Positions 1-6,700 of a stretch of 9,117 nt of DNA are shown piece after piece. The translations under genes and the position numbers were made by a program. Within the stretch, counting starts at the first letter, position 1, and every line of letters begins with the position of its first letter. The stretch comes from Kiritimatiellia bacterium (GTDB taxonomy: Bacteria > Verrucomicrobiota > Kiritimatiellia > RFP12 > UBA1067), in the NCBI GenBank assembly GCA_017648225.1, contig JAGCJE010000254.1, positions 1 through 9,117 on the forward strand. Direction: 5' to 3'. The notes beneath the pieces were generated by a model. The model was not told the DNA's origin. It saw only the letters and a program-made list of their open reading frames with translations, and searched no databases.

Positions 1-1
1 G

Positions 2-607
2 GAGGCAGCGTGGAAAAAGGAGGTGAGCGCGAGCGGACCAGAGTGGCACCTTATCGGACATCTTCAGAGCAACAAGGTCCGTCAGGCGCTTGAGATTTTC
101 GATTTCATCCACTCTGTCGATTCCGTAAAACTGGCCGACAGAATAAATTTCATCGCGGACGAGATCGGAGCTCGCGTAAGGATTCTTCTCGAAGTCAACG
201 TCTCCGGCGAGAAGTCTAAAAACGGAATGTCGCCCGAGGAGGTCGAGCCGACGATCGCTCACATCCTGGAAGAATGTCCCCGCATCACGGTTGAAGGTCT
301 CATGACGATGGCTCCGTTTTCCGAGAATCCCGAAGACGCGCGGGTCTACTTCAGGCGCTTGAGGGAATTGCGCGATACGGCCGAGAAAAATCTTAACGTC
401 GGCCTGAAGCACCTTTCGATGGGAATGAGCGGCGATTATGAGGTTGCGGTCGAGGAAGGCGCGACGCTGGTCCGTCTCGGGACCGTCCTTTTCGGCGACA
501 GGCCGAAAATTAGATCCGTCCGCGCTTGCGCGGGAGATGACGATTTTTCTGCAGGCGCGCTCGACTCGTATTCCGGGGCGGGGCCGACCGTCAGGGTGTT
601 GGATTGA
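2..607 (+). CDS. yggS: YggS/PLPBP family pyridoxal phosphate homeostasis protein (5' partial)
   Basis: This family is a non-catalytic, PLP-binding single-domain TIM-barrel protein of the cytosol that buffers pyridoxal phosphate and affects amino-acid and keto-acid balance. The reading frame is open from base 2 with no stop, so the gene starts before the window; a GTG at 23 is internal, because family-typical sequence already runs upstream of the HLIGHLQSNK motif. Also visible are HSVDS, EVNVSGEKSKNG, GLMTMAP and the phosphate-binding end LSMGMSGDYEVAVEEGATLVRLGTVLFGDR, all diagnostic of the family. The PLP-linking lysine near the N-terminus lies outside the window. About 201 residues are present; the family is usually 220-250. 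After FGDRPK there is an unusual tail of about 32 residues rich in Ala, Gly, Ser and Asp with no motif I recognise. The stop is 6 bp before the coaB-like start, which suggests one operon. Confidence 0.93.
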   Translation, partial: EAAWKKEVSASGPEWHLIGHLQSNKVRQALEIFDFIHSVDSVKLADRINFIADEIGARVRILLEVNVSGEKSKNGMSPEEVEPTIAHILEECPRITVEGLMTMAPFSENPEDARVYFRRLRELRDTAEKNLNVGLKHLSMGMSGDYEVAVEEGATLVRLGTVLFGDRPKIRSVRACAGDDDFSAGALDSYSGAGPTVRVLD

Positions 608-613
608 CAGAAT

Positions 614-1246
614 ATGAAAAAGCGTCTTCATTTCGTGATAACCGCGGGACCGACGAGAGAGTTCTTAGATCCCGTGAGGTTCCTGTCGAATCCGTCGACC
701 GGCAAGATGGGCTTCGCGGTCGCCCGCGCGGCGGCGAGAGCGGGTCATGAGGTTACGCTCGTCGCCGGGCCCGTGGCGCTTAAAACGCCGCGCGGCGTAA
801 AGCGCGTAGATGTCGTGAGCGCGCGCGAAATGTTTGCTGCTGTAATGGAGGCGGTGACGCCGGGATGCGTATTCGTCGCGACGGCGGCGGTCGCGGACTG
901 GCGCCCGGCAGAATGCGCTGGCAAGAAATTAAAGAAGACGGAAATGTCTGACGTTATAAAGCTCGTGAGAAATCCCGATATTCTCAAATCGGTTGGCGGA
1001 TGCGTTAAAATCGGTTTCGCGGCGGAGACGAACGATGTTCTTAAGGAGGCATCCCGAAAATGCCGCGAGAAGAATCTCGCGATGATCGTCGCCAACGACG
1101 TTACTGAAAAAGGCGCTGGATTCGGTTCGGACACGAACCGCGTCGTCTTTGTTTATCCTGACGGGCGAAAGGAACCGCTTAAGAAAATGTCAAAGCTCGC
1201 GGTGGCGGGCAGGATTGTGAGGGCTTGTGAAAACATTTGTTCTTAA
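614..1246 (+). CDS. coaB: Stand-alone phosphopantothenate--cysteine ligase (CoaB domain)
   Basis: CoaB joins 4'-phosphopantothenate to cysteine, with nucleotide activation, in coenzyme A synthesis in the cytosol. The 210-aa protein opens with ITAGPTREFLDPVRFLSN and a PSTGKMG loop (about residues 9-33). Arg22 and Asn26 match the conserved R-x3-N that binds the acyl-adenylate/cytidylate intermediate in CoaBC. Further family motifs are ATAAVADWRP (89-98), the lysine-rich GKKLKK (103-108) equivalent to the essential Lys of CoaB, GFAAET (134-139) and ANDV (160-163). Most bacteria fuse this domain to the flavoprotein decarboxylase CoaC; here only the CoaB half is present and no CoaC is in the window, as in the split enzymes of some Gram-positives. 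No strong Shine-Dalgarno precedes the ATG. Its closeness to the yggS stop suggests coupling. The last 20 bp overlap the next gene. Confidence 0.93.
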   Translation: MKKRLHFVITAGPTREFLDPVRFLSNPSTGKMGFAVARAAARAGHEVTLVAGPVALKTPRGVKRVDVVSAREMFAAVMEAVTPGCVFVATAAVADWRPAECAGKKLKKTEMSDVIKLVRNPDILKSVGGCVKIGFAAETNDVLKEASRKCREKNLAMIVANDVTEKGAGFGSDTNRVVFVYPDGRKEPLKKMSKLAVAGRIVRACENICS

Positions 1247-1871
1247 CGGCTGGGCGTCGAGCAAGGAGGCGTGGGATCTCTGCCTTTTCGAGCGCGAGAG
1301 AATTTTCACCTATACCGAACTTCTTGACGGCGTTGCCGAGGACGTGCTTGAGAAAGAAAAGGAGTTCGTTCTTGTCGGCTGGTCGATGGGCGGCAGCTTC
1401 GCGCTTAAGTACGCGATGAAGTTCCCGAAGAAACTGAAGGGCCTTGTTCTTGTCGCCGCGACGCCCCGTATGATGCGCGACAACAACTGGGAGGGGATGA
1501 CTCCGCGCCGTCTCGCCGCGCTTGAGGCGGGGCTTAAGATGACGAAGGGCGAAGGCTTCTTCGGAACAGTTGAAGGTCGCCCCAATCCGTATAAGATGGA
1601 CAGCGACGAGAATCTTGCCAGGGGCCTTGAATATCTAAAGAGTACCGATTTGAGACTTGATCTTATAGATCTTCTCGCATCGGGGAAGGTACGTTGCCCC
1701 GTATATATTTTTCAGAGCGAGAACGACGGCATCGTTCGCGCGTCGAACGCCAGGTTTTTAAGTACGGTTTTCCCTCACGCCGAACTTGAGATGATATCAG
1801 GCGGCGAACACGCGCTCCCAGTTTCGATCCCCGAGAAAATCGACGTTGCCGTCGCCAGTTGCGTATTGTAA
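1227..1871 (+). CDS. bioH: BioH-like alpha/beta hydrolase (putative pimeloyl-ACP methyl ester esterase)
   Basis: The 214-aa protein is a small alpha/beta hydrolase. The nucleophile elbow GWSMGG puts Ser53 in the usual place. Asp167 in the SENDGIV strand end and His195 in GGEHALPV complete a credible triad. The order of motifs, and especially LEYLKSTDLRLDL before the Asp strand, closely resembles BioH, which cleaves pimeloyl-ACP methyl ester to end pimelate assembly in biotin synthesis. The N-terminal L-N-G-W replaces the usual L-H-G-W near the oxyanion hole. The start is a GTG overlapping the end of coaB by 20 bp, with a GAGGG 3 bases upstream and AGGA 12 bases upstream. No bioC or other bio gene lies in the window, so the biotin role is inferred from sequence likeness only; a general carboxylesterase is the alternative. 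It ends 2 bp from the 3' end of a convergent tRNA gene. Confidence 0.82.
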   Translation: MKTFVLNGWASSKEAWDLCLFERERIFTYTELLDGVAEDVLEKEKEFVLVGWSMGGSFALKYAMKFPKKLKGLVLVAATPRMMRDNNWEGMTPRRLAALEAGLKMTKGEGFFGTVEGRPNPYKMDSDENLARGLEYLKSTDLRLDLIDLLASGKVRCPVYIFQSENDGIVRASNARFLSTVFPHAELEMISGGEHALPVSIPEKIDVAVASCVL

Positions 1872-1873
1872 TT

Positions 1874-1961
1874 TGGCGGAGAGGGAGGGATTCGAACCCC
1901 CGGACCCTTGCGGGTCAACGGTTTTCAAGACCGCCGCTATCGACCACTCAGCCACCTCTCC
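1874..1961 (-). tRNA. tRNA-Ser (anticodon UGA)
   Basis: On the - strand the sequence folds as a complete class II tRNA of 88 nt including an encoded CCA (1874-1876) and discriminator G (1877). The acceptor stem GGAGAGG/CCTCTCC pairs over 7 bp. The D arm is GCT..AGC around GAGTGGTCGAT. The anticodon stem GCGGT/ACCGT carries loop CTTGAAA, giving anticodon TGA at 1925-1927. A long variable arm GACCC-GCAA-GGGTC follows, which is typical of serine tRNAs. The T arm has GGGGG, loop TTCGAAT, then CCCTC with one wobble pair. The anticodon decodes UCA and, by wobble, other UCN codons. It converges on the bioH-like gene with a 2-bp gap, and no T-rich terminator is seen after its 3' end. Confidence 0.97.
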
Positions 1962-1971
1962 AAATTTCATC

Positions 1972-1993
1972 ACATTTGATAAAACACAAATGT
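1972..1993 (-). repeat. Inverted repeat in the tRNA-Ser 5' leader
   Basis: A perfect 7-bp inverted repeat, ACATTTG / CAAATGT, is separated by 8 bases. It lies between the candidate -10 box and the mature tRNA 5' end, so it could form a short hairpin near the start of the precursor tRNA, or be an operator. AT-rich 7-mers can pair by chance. Confidence 0.4.
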
Positions 1994-2000
1994 TACGAAT

Positions 2001-2006
2001 ATTATA
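2001..2006 (-). promoter_or_regulatory. Candidate -10 box for tRNA-Ser
   Basis: The - strand reads TATAAT, an exact match to the sigma-70 consensus, about 40 bases upstream of the tRNA 5' end. Transcription would begin near 1994 and give a leader of about 30 nt for RNase P to remove. No good -35 hexamer is found at 17-18 bases upstream (CAACAC/AACACG), so the call rests on the -10 and its position. Confidence 0.45.
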
Positions 2007-2083
2007 TCAAAATTTTCGCTTCTCGTGTTGGCGGTATTTACATTAGGGCGCCGCATGTGAGGCGGAAAGATTCATGGAGTCGT

Positions 2084-2112
2084 TTGCATGACGAATGAAT
2101 GTATGATAAAAT
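2084..2112 (+). promoter_or_regulatory. Candidate promoter for the phosphoesterase operon
   Basis: TTGCAT (2084-2089) and TAAAAT (2107-2112) are separated by exactly 17 bases. The -10 matches 5 of 6 consensus positions; the -35 matches only the TTG. Transcription would start near 2119, within the first hairpin arm or just before it, giving a leader of about 85 nt. It is the best sigma-70-like site I found between the tRNA and the phosphoesterase gene. Confidence 0.4.
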
Positions 2113-2113
2113 G

Positions 2114-2185
2114 GCATTTCACAAAGTGAAGGCTTTGAAATGCGAGAACCCGCCGTGGTTCGTAAAGACGATGGGGACAGTCCCC
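2114..2185 (+). promoter_or_regulatory. Hairpin-rich 5' leader of the phosphoesterase gene
   Basis: Three potential stem-loops follow one another before the ribosome binding site. The first pairs GCATTT and CAAAG with CTTTG and AAATGC (2114-2143), leaving a CA bulge; it competes with a smaller TTCAC-AAA-GTGAA hairpin inside it. The second pairs GAACC with GGTTC around CGCCGT (about 2146-2161). The third is the near-perfect palindrome GGGGAC-A-GTCCCC (2173-2185), ending 7 bases before GAGGAG. No T-run follows any of them, so they are not simple intrinsic terminators. The alternate pairing could suit a regulatory leader, but the region matches no riboswitch class that I recognise. Confidence 0.4.
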
Positions 2186-2192
2186 GGCAGAT

Positions 2193-2198
2193 GAGGAG
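2193..2198 (+). promoter_or_regulatory. Ribosome binding site deciding the phosphoesterase start
   Basis: GAGGAG lies 4 bases before an ATG at 2203 and 7 bases before a second ATG at 2206. The 7-base spacing is the more usual, so the start at 2206 is preferred; the two choices differ by one methionine. Confidence 0.7.
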
Positions 2199-2205
2199 AT
2201 AAATG

Positions 2206-3705
2206 ATGTTAACGAGACGATTTTTTATCGGGGGACTTGCAGGTTCCTTCGCCCTCGGTGCGAACCGTGTTTTCGCGGCGACAGGCAAGGCGCTGGAGTC
2301 GGGGCGCCCCGAGCTGACGTTCGGCGTTGTTTCTGATATTCATATTGCGATGGCGAAAGGCGGCGCGGGCCTTGATCTCCATTATTGTACAGAGACATTT
2401 AAGTCTACGCTTATGCGCTTTCGCGATGCGGGAGCCGATGCCGTCGTAATCGCCGGCGATATGGCGCATTTTGGGCTCGGTGATGAACTTCTCGCGGTCG
2501 GCAAGGCGTGGGAGAGTGTTTTCCCGAACAACCGCGCGCCGGACGGAAGAATAGTCGAAAAGTTTTTCGTCACGGGAAATCATGATAATTATATTGGGCG
2601 TGCGCGTCGTGTGTATGCCGATAAGGACGTTGCGCGCGCTAAGGCGTTTTCAAGCGACTACGCCAAGTGGTGGGATTTAGCGTTTCATGAAGAGTGGAAG
2701 AGTGTATTCGAGAAGACGATAAAAGGTTATTCGTTTGTCGGGTTCAATTGGATGATCGGAGACTGTAACGGAAAAATCGAAAGATTCACCAATGAAATTC
2801 CGAATTGGTATTCCAAAAACGGCAAAAGTCTCGATCCGTCCCGACCGTTTTTCCATATTCAGCATCCGCACCCGAAGGGGACCGTATACGGGCCGACCGT
2901 TTGGGGCCAGGATAACGGCGACTCGACCAAAACTTTGACAGCGTTTCCGAACGCTGTAACATTCTCCGGCCATTCCCATACTTCCATTACGGATGATCGC
3001 AACATTTGGCAAGGCGCTTTTACATCTGTCGGTTGCGGAACTCTTCGCGACGTCGGTTTTTCAGTGCCGGGAGTAAAACTTCCCGAGGCCGGCCTTGAGA
3101 ATTACAACGCCAACAAAAAGAAAAAGAACGCCCGTGAGTTGGACGGCGTTAAGGCGATGGATGCACTAAATCGTTTAGAGTGTCGCCAGGAACAGCTTGT
3201 GAGAGTTTATTCGGATCACATGACATTCTCCAAGCGTGAGGCCATTAGCGGCGGATCGCTGGGGCCAGATCTCGTAATGCCTCTTCCTGCGGCAGAGGCC
3301 AAGCCGTTTGATTTTAAGGTGCGCGAAGCCAAGGCCATGGCGCCAGAATTTTCGAAGGGCGCCGCATTGGAGATCAAGCTTTCAGAAGGCATGGTACGTA
3401 AAGGTAGGCGGAAGGTTCCCGTATTTGAGATTGTCATTCCTCAGGCAGACGCTCTGAGGAATGTCCGTGCAGCGCTTTATGATGTTGAAATAACTGCTGC
3501 GGACGGCTCGAAGCTGGCGCTCGCCGTTTTTAATAACGCCTATCGCCATTCGCCTGATACGCCGAAGGGTAAGACTAGGACCGTCTGCAGCGTAGCGTGC
3601 GAGCGAATTCCGAAGGGCCCCTTTACTGTTTCCGTCCGTGCGGTTTCGTGCTGGAACCGCCGCAGTACACCGCTTGTAAAAACCGTAAAAGCTGTTGAGG
3701 TTTAA
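2206..3705 (+). CDS. Tat-exported calcineurin-like metallophosphoesterase
   Basis: The protein is about 499 aa (numbering from the ATG at 2206). It begins LTRRFFIGGLAGSFALG..VFA, a twin-arginine signal (R4, R5, then a hydrophobic stretch and an A-x-A-like site near residue 25), so it should be exported folded with its metals. The phosphoesterase core shows every metal-ligand block in order: SDIH (D44, H46), AGDMAH (D85), TGNHDN (N125, H126), IQHPHP (H220, H222) and SGHSHT (H256, H258). A dinuclear metal centre hydrolysing phosphomonoesters or phosphodiesters outside the cytoplasm is therefore well supported; the substrate is unknown. Residues about 380-499 look like a beta-rich C-terminal domain without catalytic motifs, a position often taken by an Ig-like or substrate-binding module. 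It sits 56 bp upstream of the large secreted protein on the same strand, so the pair is probably co-transcribed. Confidence 0.88.
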   Translation: MLTRRFFIGGLAGSFALGANRVFAATGKALESGRPELTFGVVSDIHIAMAKGGAGLDLHYCTETFKSTLMRFRDAGADAVVIAGDMAHFGLGDELLAVGKAWESVFPNNRAPDGRIVEKFFVTGNHDNYIGRARRVYADKDVARAKAFSSDYAKWWDLAFHEEWKSVFEKTIKGYSFVGFNWMIGDCNGKIERFTNEIPNWYSKNGKSLDPSRPFFHIQHPHPKGTVYGPTVWGQDNGDSTKTLTAFPNAVTFSGHSHTSITDDRNIWQGAFTSVGCGTLRDVGFSVPGVKLPEAGLENYNANKKKKNARELDGVKAMDALNRLECRQEQLVRVYSDHMTFSKREAISGGSLGPDLVMPLPAAEAKPFDFKVREAKAMAPEFSKGAALEIKLSEGMVRKGRRKVPVFEIVIPQADALRNVRAALYDVEITAADGSKLALAVFNNAYRHSPDTPKGKTRTVCSVACERIPKGPFTVSVRAVSCWNRRSTPLVKTVKAVEV

Positions 3706-3749
3706 CAGGTGGTTGTCTTGTTTTCAGTCCAACTGACGATTTTAATCAT

Positions 3750-3754
3750 GGGAG
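3750..3754 (+). promoter_or_regulatory. Ribosome binding site of the 1214-aa protein gene
   Basis: GGGAG lies 7 bases before the ATG at 3762, supporting this start. The 56-bp spacer (3706-3761) holds only a small TCAGT-CCA-ACTGA inverted repeat (3724-3736) and no convincing terminator or promoter, in keeping with read-through from the phosphoesterase gene. Confidence 0.65.
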
Positions 3755-3761
3755 TATAATT

Positions 3762-6700
3762 ATGAATAAAAAGAGTGCGTTTATTTTGTTCTGTTCGGTG
3801 TTGTCGTGCCTGAGCGCGGTTGCGGCTCAAAAACACAGAAACAGCGCCCCTGAATTCCGCACATATTCTTTCGGGGCTGCCGAAGAGAGCGACTCTATGC
3901 GGGTCAACATTAAGTTTAACGGACCTGCGTCAGGTATAATGGAGCTTTATCCCGAGTCGACTAATGATGTTATCTCGATTCATTTTTCGCCGCGCTCGCA
4001 GCATGATTATCATGTATGGGGTAAAAGAGAAAAGCAAGACGTTTACCATTACAACGGGCTTAGGTTAGATGTCAGGAGTAAACATAAAACTCGCTACATT
4101 GGTTTCTTTAATATTTGGTGGGGCTATGAGTTTGTTTATTGGTTCAGGCCTTTCTTCGATGCGAGTAAGGGTCTTTACGATCATAAGCAGGTTACCGCTT
4201 TTATGCCGAAATGGGAGAAGGACTGGCCGCTTTTTGAAAACCGGGAAATGGAGTTTAAGTTTGAATACAATAAAGAGCGCAACAGGACGGAAGTTTGGCT
4301 CGACAGAAATTTTGCCGGCAGCATGAGCTATAAAGGAAAGCTCAAAAAGATCAATCTCAAACTACGCACTCTTTCAACTAAAAAAGACGAACCGGCCGGT
4401 CCTAATCCTACAGCGACCTGCGAAACTTATACTGCGAAGATTGCCTCTAACATGAAGCTTCCCGCTCGCCGCGGTCATGTCAACGATCTCATGCGCGAGA
4501 ACGCTAAAATCGTAATAGATCCGAAATTTAAAAAGACGCTCGGCGGCATGTTGGAGATTTGGCCCGCGGAATTGTCGTGCGATTCGGGTCTTCATATCCG
4601 CACGCAGCACGCGCGTTCGTTCGGTTCGGATCCCTACTATAATCGTACGCCTTGGCAGACGGGGCCGGAGTATATGCATTGGACCGTGCCAGGGAAATTC
4701 TATCACGAGGCGCTCATTCTTTGCGCGAATGTGCCGCGTAAGGATACGACGCCTGTGCTCGGCACAATCCTCGGGCGCTACGGTGTCGCGGCGAATCCTG
4801 AGAATGTCGCGGCGACGTTTACTGATCTCTCGGATGAGGCGGTGCAAAAAAACAAAGATGTGCGTAAAGTCGGCGTTTTGAAGTATCTAGAAAATGGTGA
4901 AGAAAAAGAAACTCCGCTGTATCTCGTCCGTCAGCGGATCAATATCGGTAAAATGCTCCATGTAATCAACGACAAGCAGGTTTTCGGATATAATGAAATT
5001 ACAAAGCGTCATAGTTTTATGCCGCGATTCCAGCGTGACTCAGGTAATTACCTCGATTTTGAACTTATCGGCGCTAAGAATCAAAACAAGATCCGCTCGT
5101 CGATTCAGGTATTCGGCTGTACGCTTAGAACCTCTCCTTATAAGATGGATATCGTCGAATCGGAGCGCGGCAATATTTTCCACAATGACGAGAAGCCCGA
5201 GACGGGTGTAGAAGTTGTCGCTTCGCACGATAACGTCAAGGGTTCTGTCGCTTGGGAAATTCTCGACGATAATTTCATGTCGCTTAAATCGGGCGAAATT
5301 CCTTTCAGCCTTGCGAAGAAGGGCGAGAAGAAGATTCTCAAAGTCGATCTCAATATGGATCAAGTCGGCTGGTATATGCTTAAGTATCAGTTTAAGGACG
5401 CTAAAGGGACGACAATCGTTAAGCATGATGCCGCGTTTACGCTTCTTGGGAAGAACGACCGTGAAGCCGGCTACGAGTCGCCTTACGCGTGTTGGCCTCA
5501 AGGTACGTCGTACACGTACAAAAAGGATAGGGGTGGATTCGGTTTCTGGAATCTCGGTAAATCGCAGTGTAACCCCAATCGCGCAGAGGTTGCCGAGATT
5601 ATGTATAAGGCGGGCTACCACACGGCGTGGGGCGTTCCAGCAAAAGACGAGAATGAATTTGCCGAATATAAAATCACCGTAAGCGCTCTTTCTGATTTCT
5701 GTAACGGTATCTATTGGCCGGCGAACCTCCGCTATAACGAGAAGGATCTTCAGGCGATTTCGAATAGACTTGATAAGGCTGTTGAAGCGTATCGCGAACA
5801 GATAAAGCGCTATCCGCACTGCAAGACGATTCAGATTCTTCACGAGCAGGGCGGAAAGGTTATTTCGAAGGAACTTTTAGGCGAGGTTAAGGTCGAAGAC
5901 CGTAAACCCTACAAGGGTCTTGAAAGTCCCCATCTTCTCGTTTGGGCTACAGAGTGCGCCAAGCGCATGAGAAAGGAATTTCCAGGCTACCATCTTCAGC
6001 TCGGCAACGGTTCGAGCTCGTGCGAGATGATCGGATTTCTTTTGCGCAACGGATTCGATCTCAGTCTCGTCGATACTCTCGGCATTGAATCGAAGGGTTT
6101 CTATACGATGTCTGAAATCTGCCGCGAGTTCGAGTCTCCGGGCATGCTTTGGGCGCTTAAGGAGACGGCCGCGATGTACGGCTACTCCAATATGCTCGTT
6201 AATGCGTGTAACGAGTACGTATTCCGCCCCGAAAGACCTGCGGACGTAGCTAAATCAAGGCCCTACGATCTGCGTATGCGCATGACGAATTACGCGATGC
6301 GCGATTGCCTCGTATCGCTCGCGCACGGGTGCTGGACGATCTCGATAGGTCACATCGAAGACTGTGACGAACCCTACTACAATACGAACTGGGGAGCCGG
6401 CGGTCAGTGTACGTTCTATCCGATGTCGTACCCCAAGCGCATGTTCACCGCGCTTGCCAATTTGACAAAGGTTCTCGACAAGCCCAAACTTTCGAAGTGC
6501 ATCGACGTAAAGAATGCCAATGCGGTCTGGGCGGTTGAGTTTTTAAGAGAGCGCAGAAAGCAAGATTACGCTACGGCCGTATGGGCGGCTTCGGCACACG
6601 GAAAGATCGAAATGGAATATCCTAAAGGAGTAACGGTTCGCCATATCGATTGGCAAGGCCGCTCTAAAGACATAAAAGTTCCTTCAACAGGAAAGTTCAT

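Noticed and set aside
745..1134. 129-codon open frame on the - strand inside coaB
   Set aside because: It lies fully opposite a strongly conserved gene, has no family likeness and no ribosome binding site; GC-rich DNA gives such shadow frames.
1846..2098. Short + strand frames over the tRNA gene (translation reads like EREGFEPP / GRDSNPRTLAG)
   Set aside because: This is the well-known false translation of an antisense tRNA-Ser; the DNA is accounted for by the tRNA.
2173..2185. Intrinsic terminator before the phosphoesterase gene
   Set aside because: The GC-rich palindrome is followed by GGCAGATGAG, not a T-run, on the + strand, and the preceding bases give no T-run on the - strand transcript either.
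1962..2205. tRNA-linked integration site or genomic island boundary
   Set aside because: There is no integrase, no direct repeat of the tRNA 3' end and no mobile gene nearby; the downstream genes look like ordinary envelope functions.
3718..3746. TTGTTT-N17-TTTAAT as a separate promoter for the large secreted protein
   Set aside because: Transcription would start near 3753, inside the GGGAG ribosome binding site, so it could not give a normal leader; the nearby TATAAT at 3755-3760 is too close to the ATG for the same reason.
5040..5843. 267-codon open frame on the - strand inside the large secreted protein
   Set aside because: Composition is Arg/Ile/Leu-rich without motifs, and the + strand frame is continuous for 1214 codons with an export signal and a good ribosome binding site.
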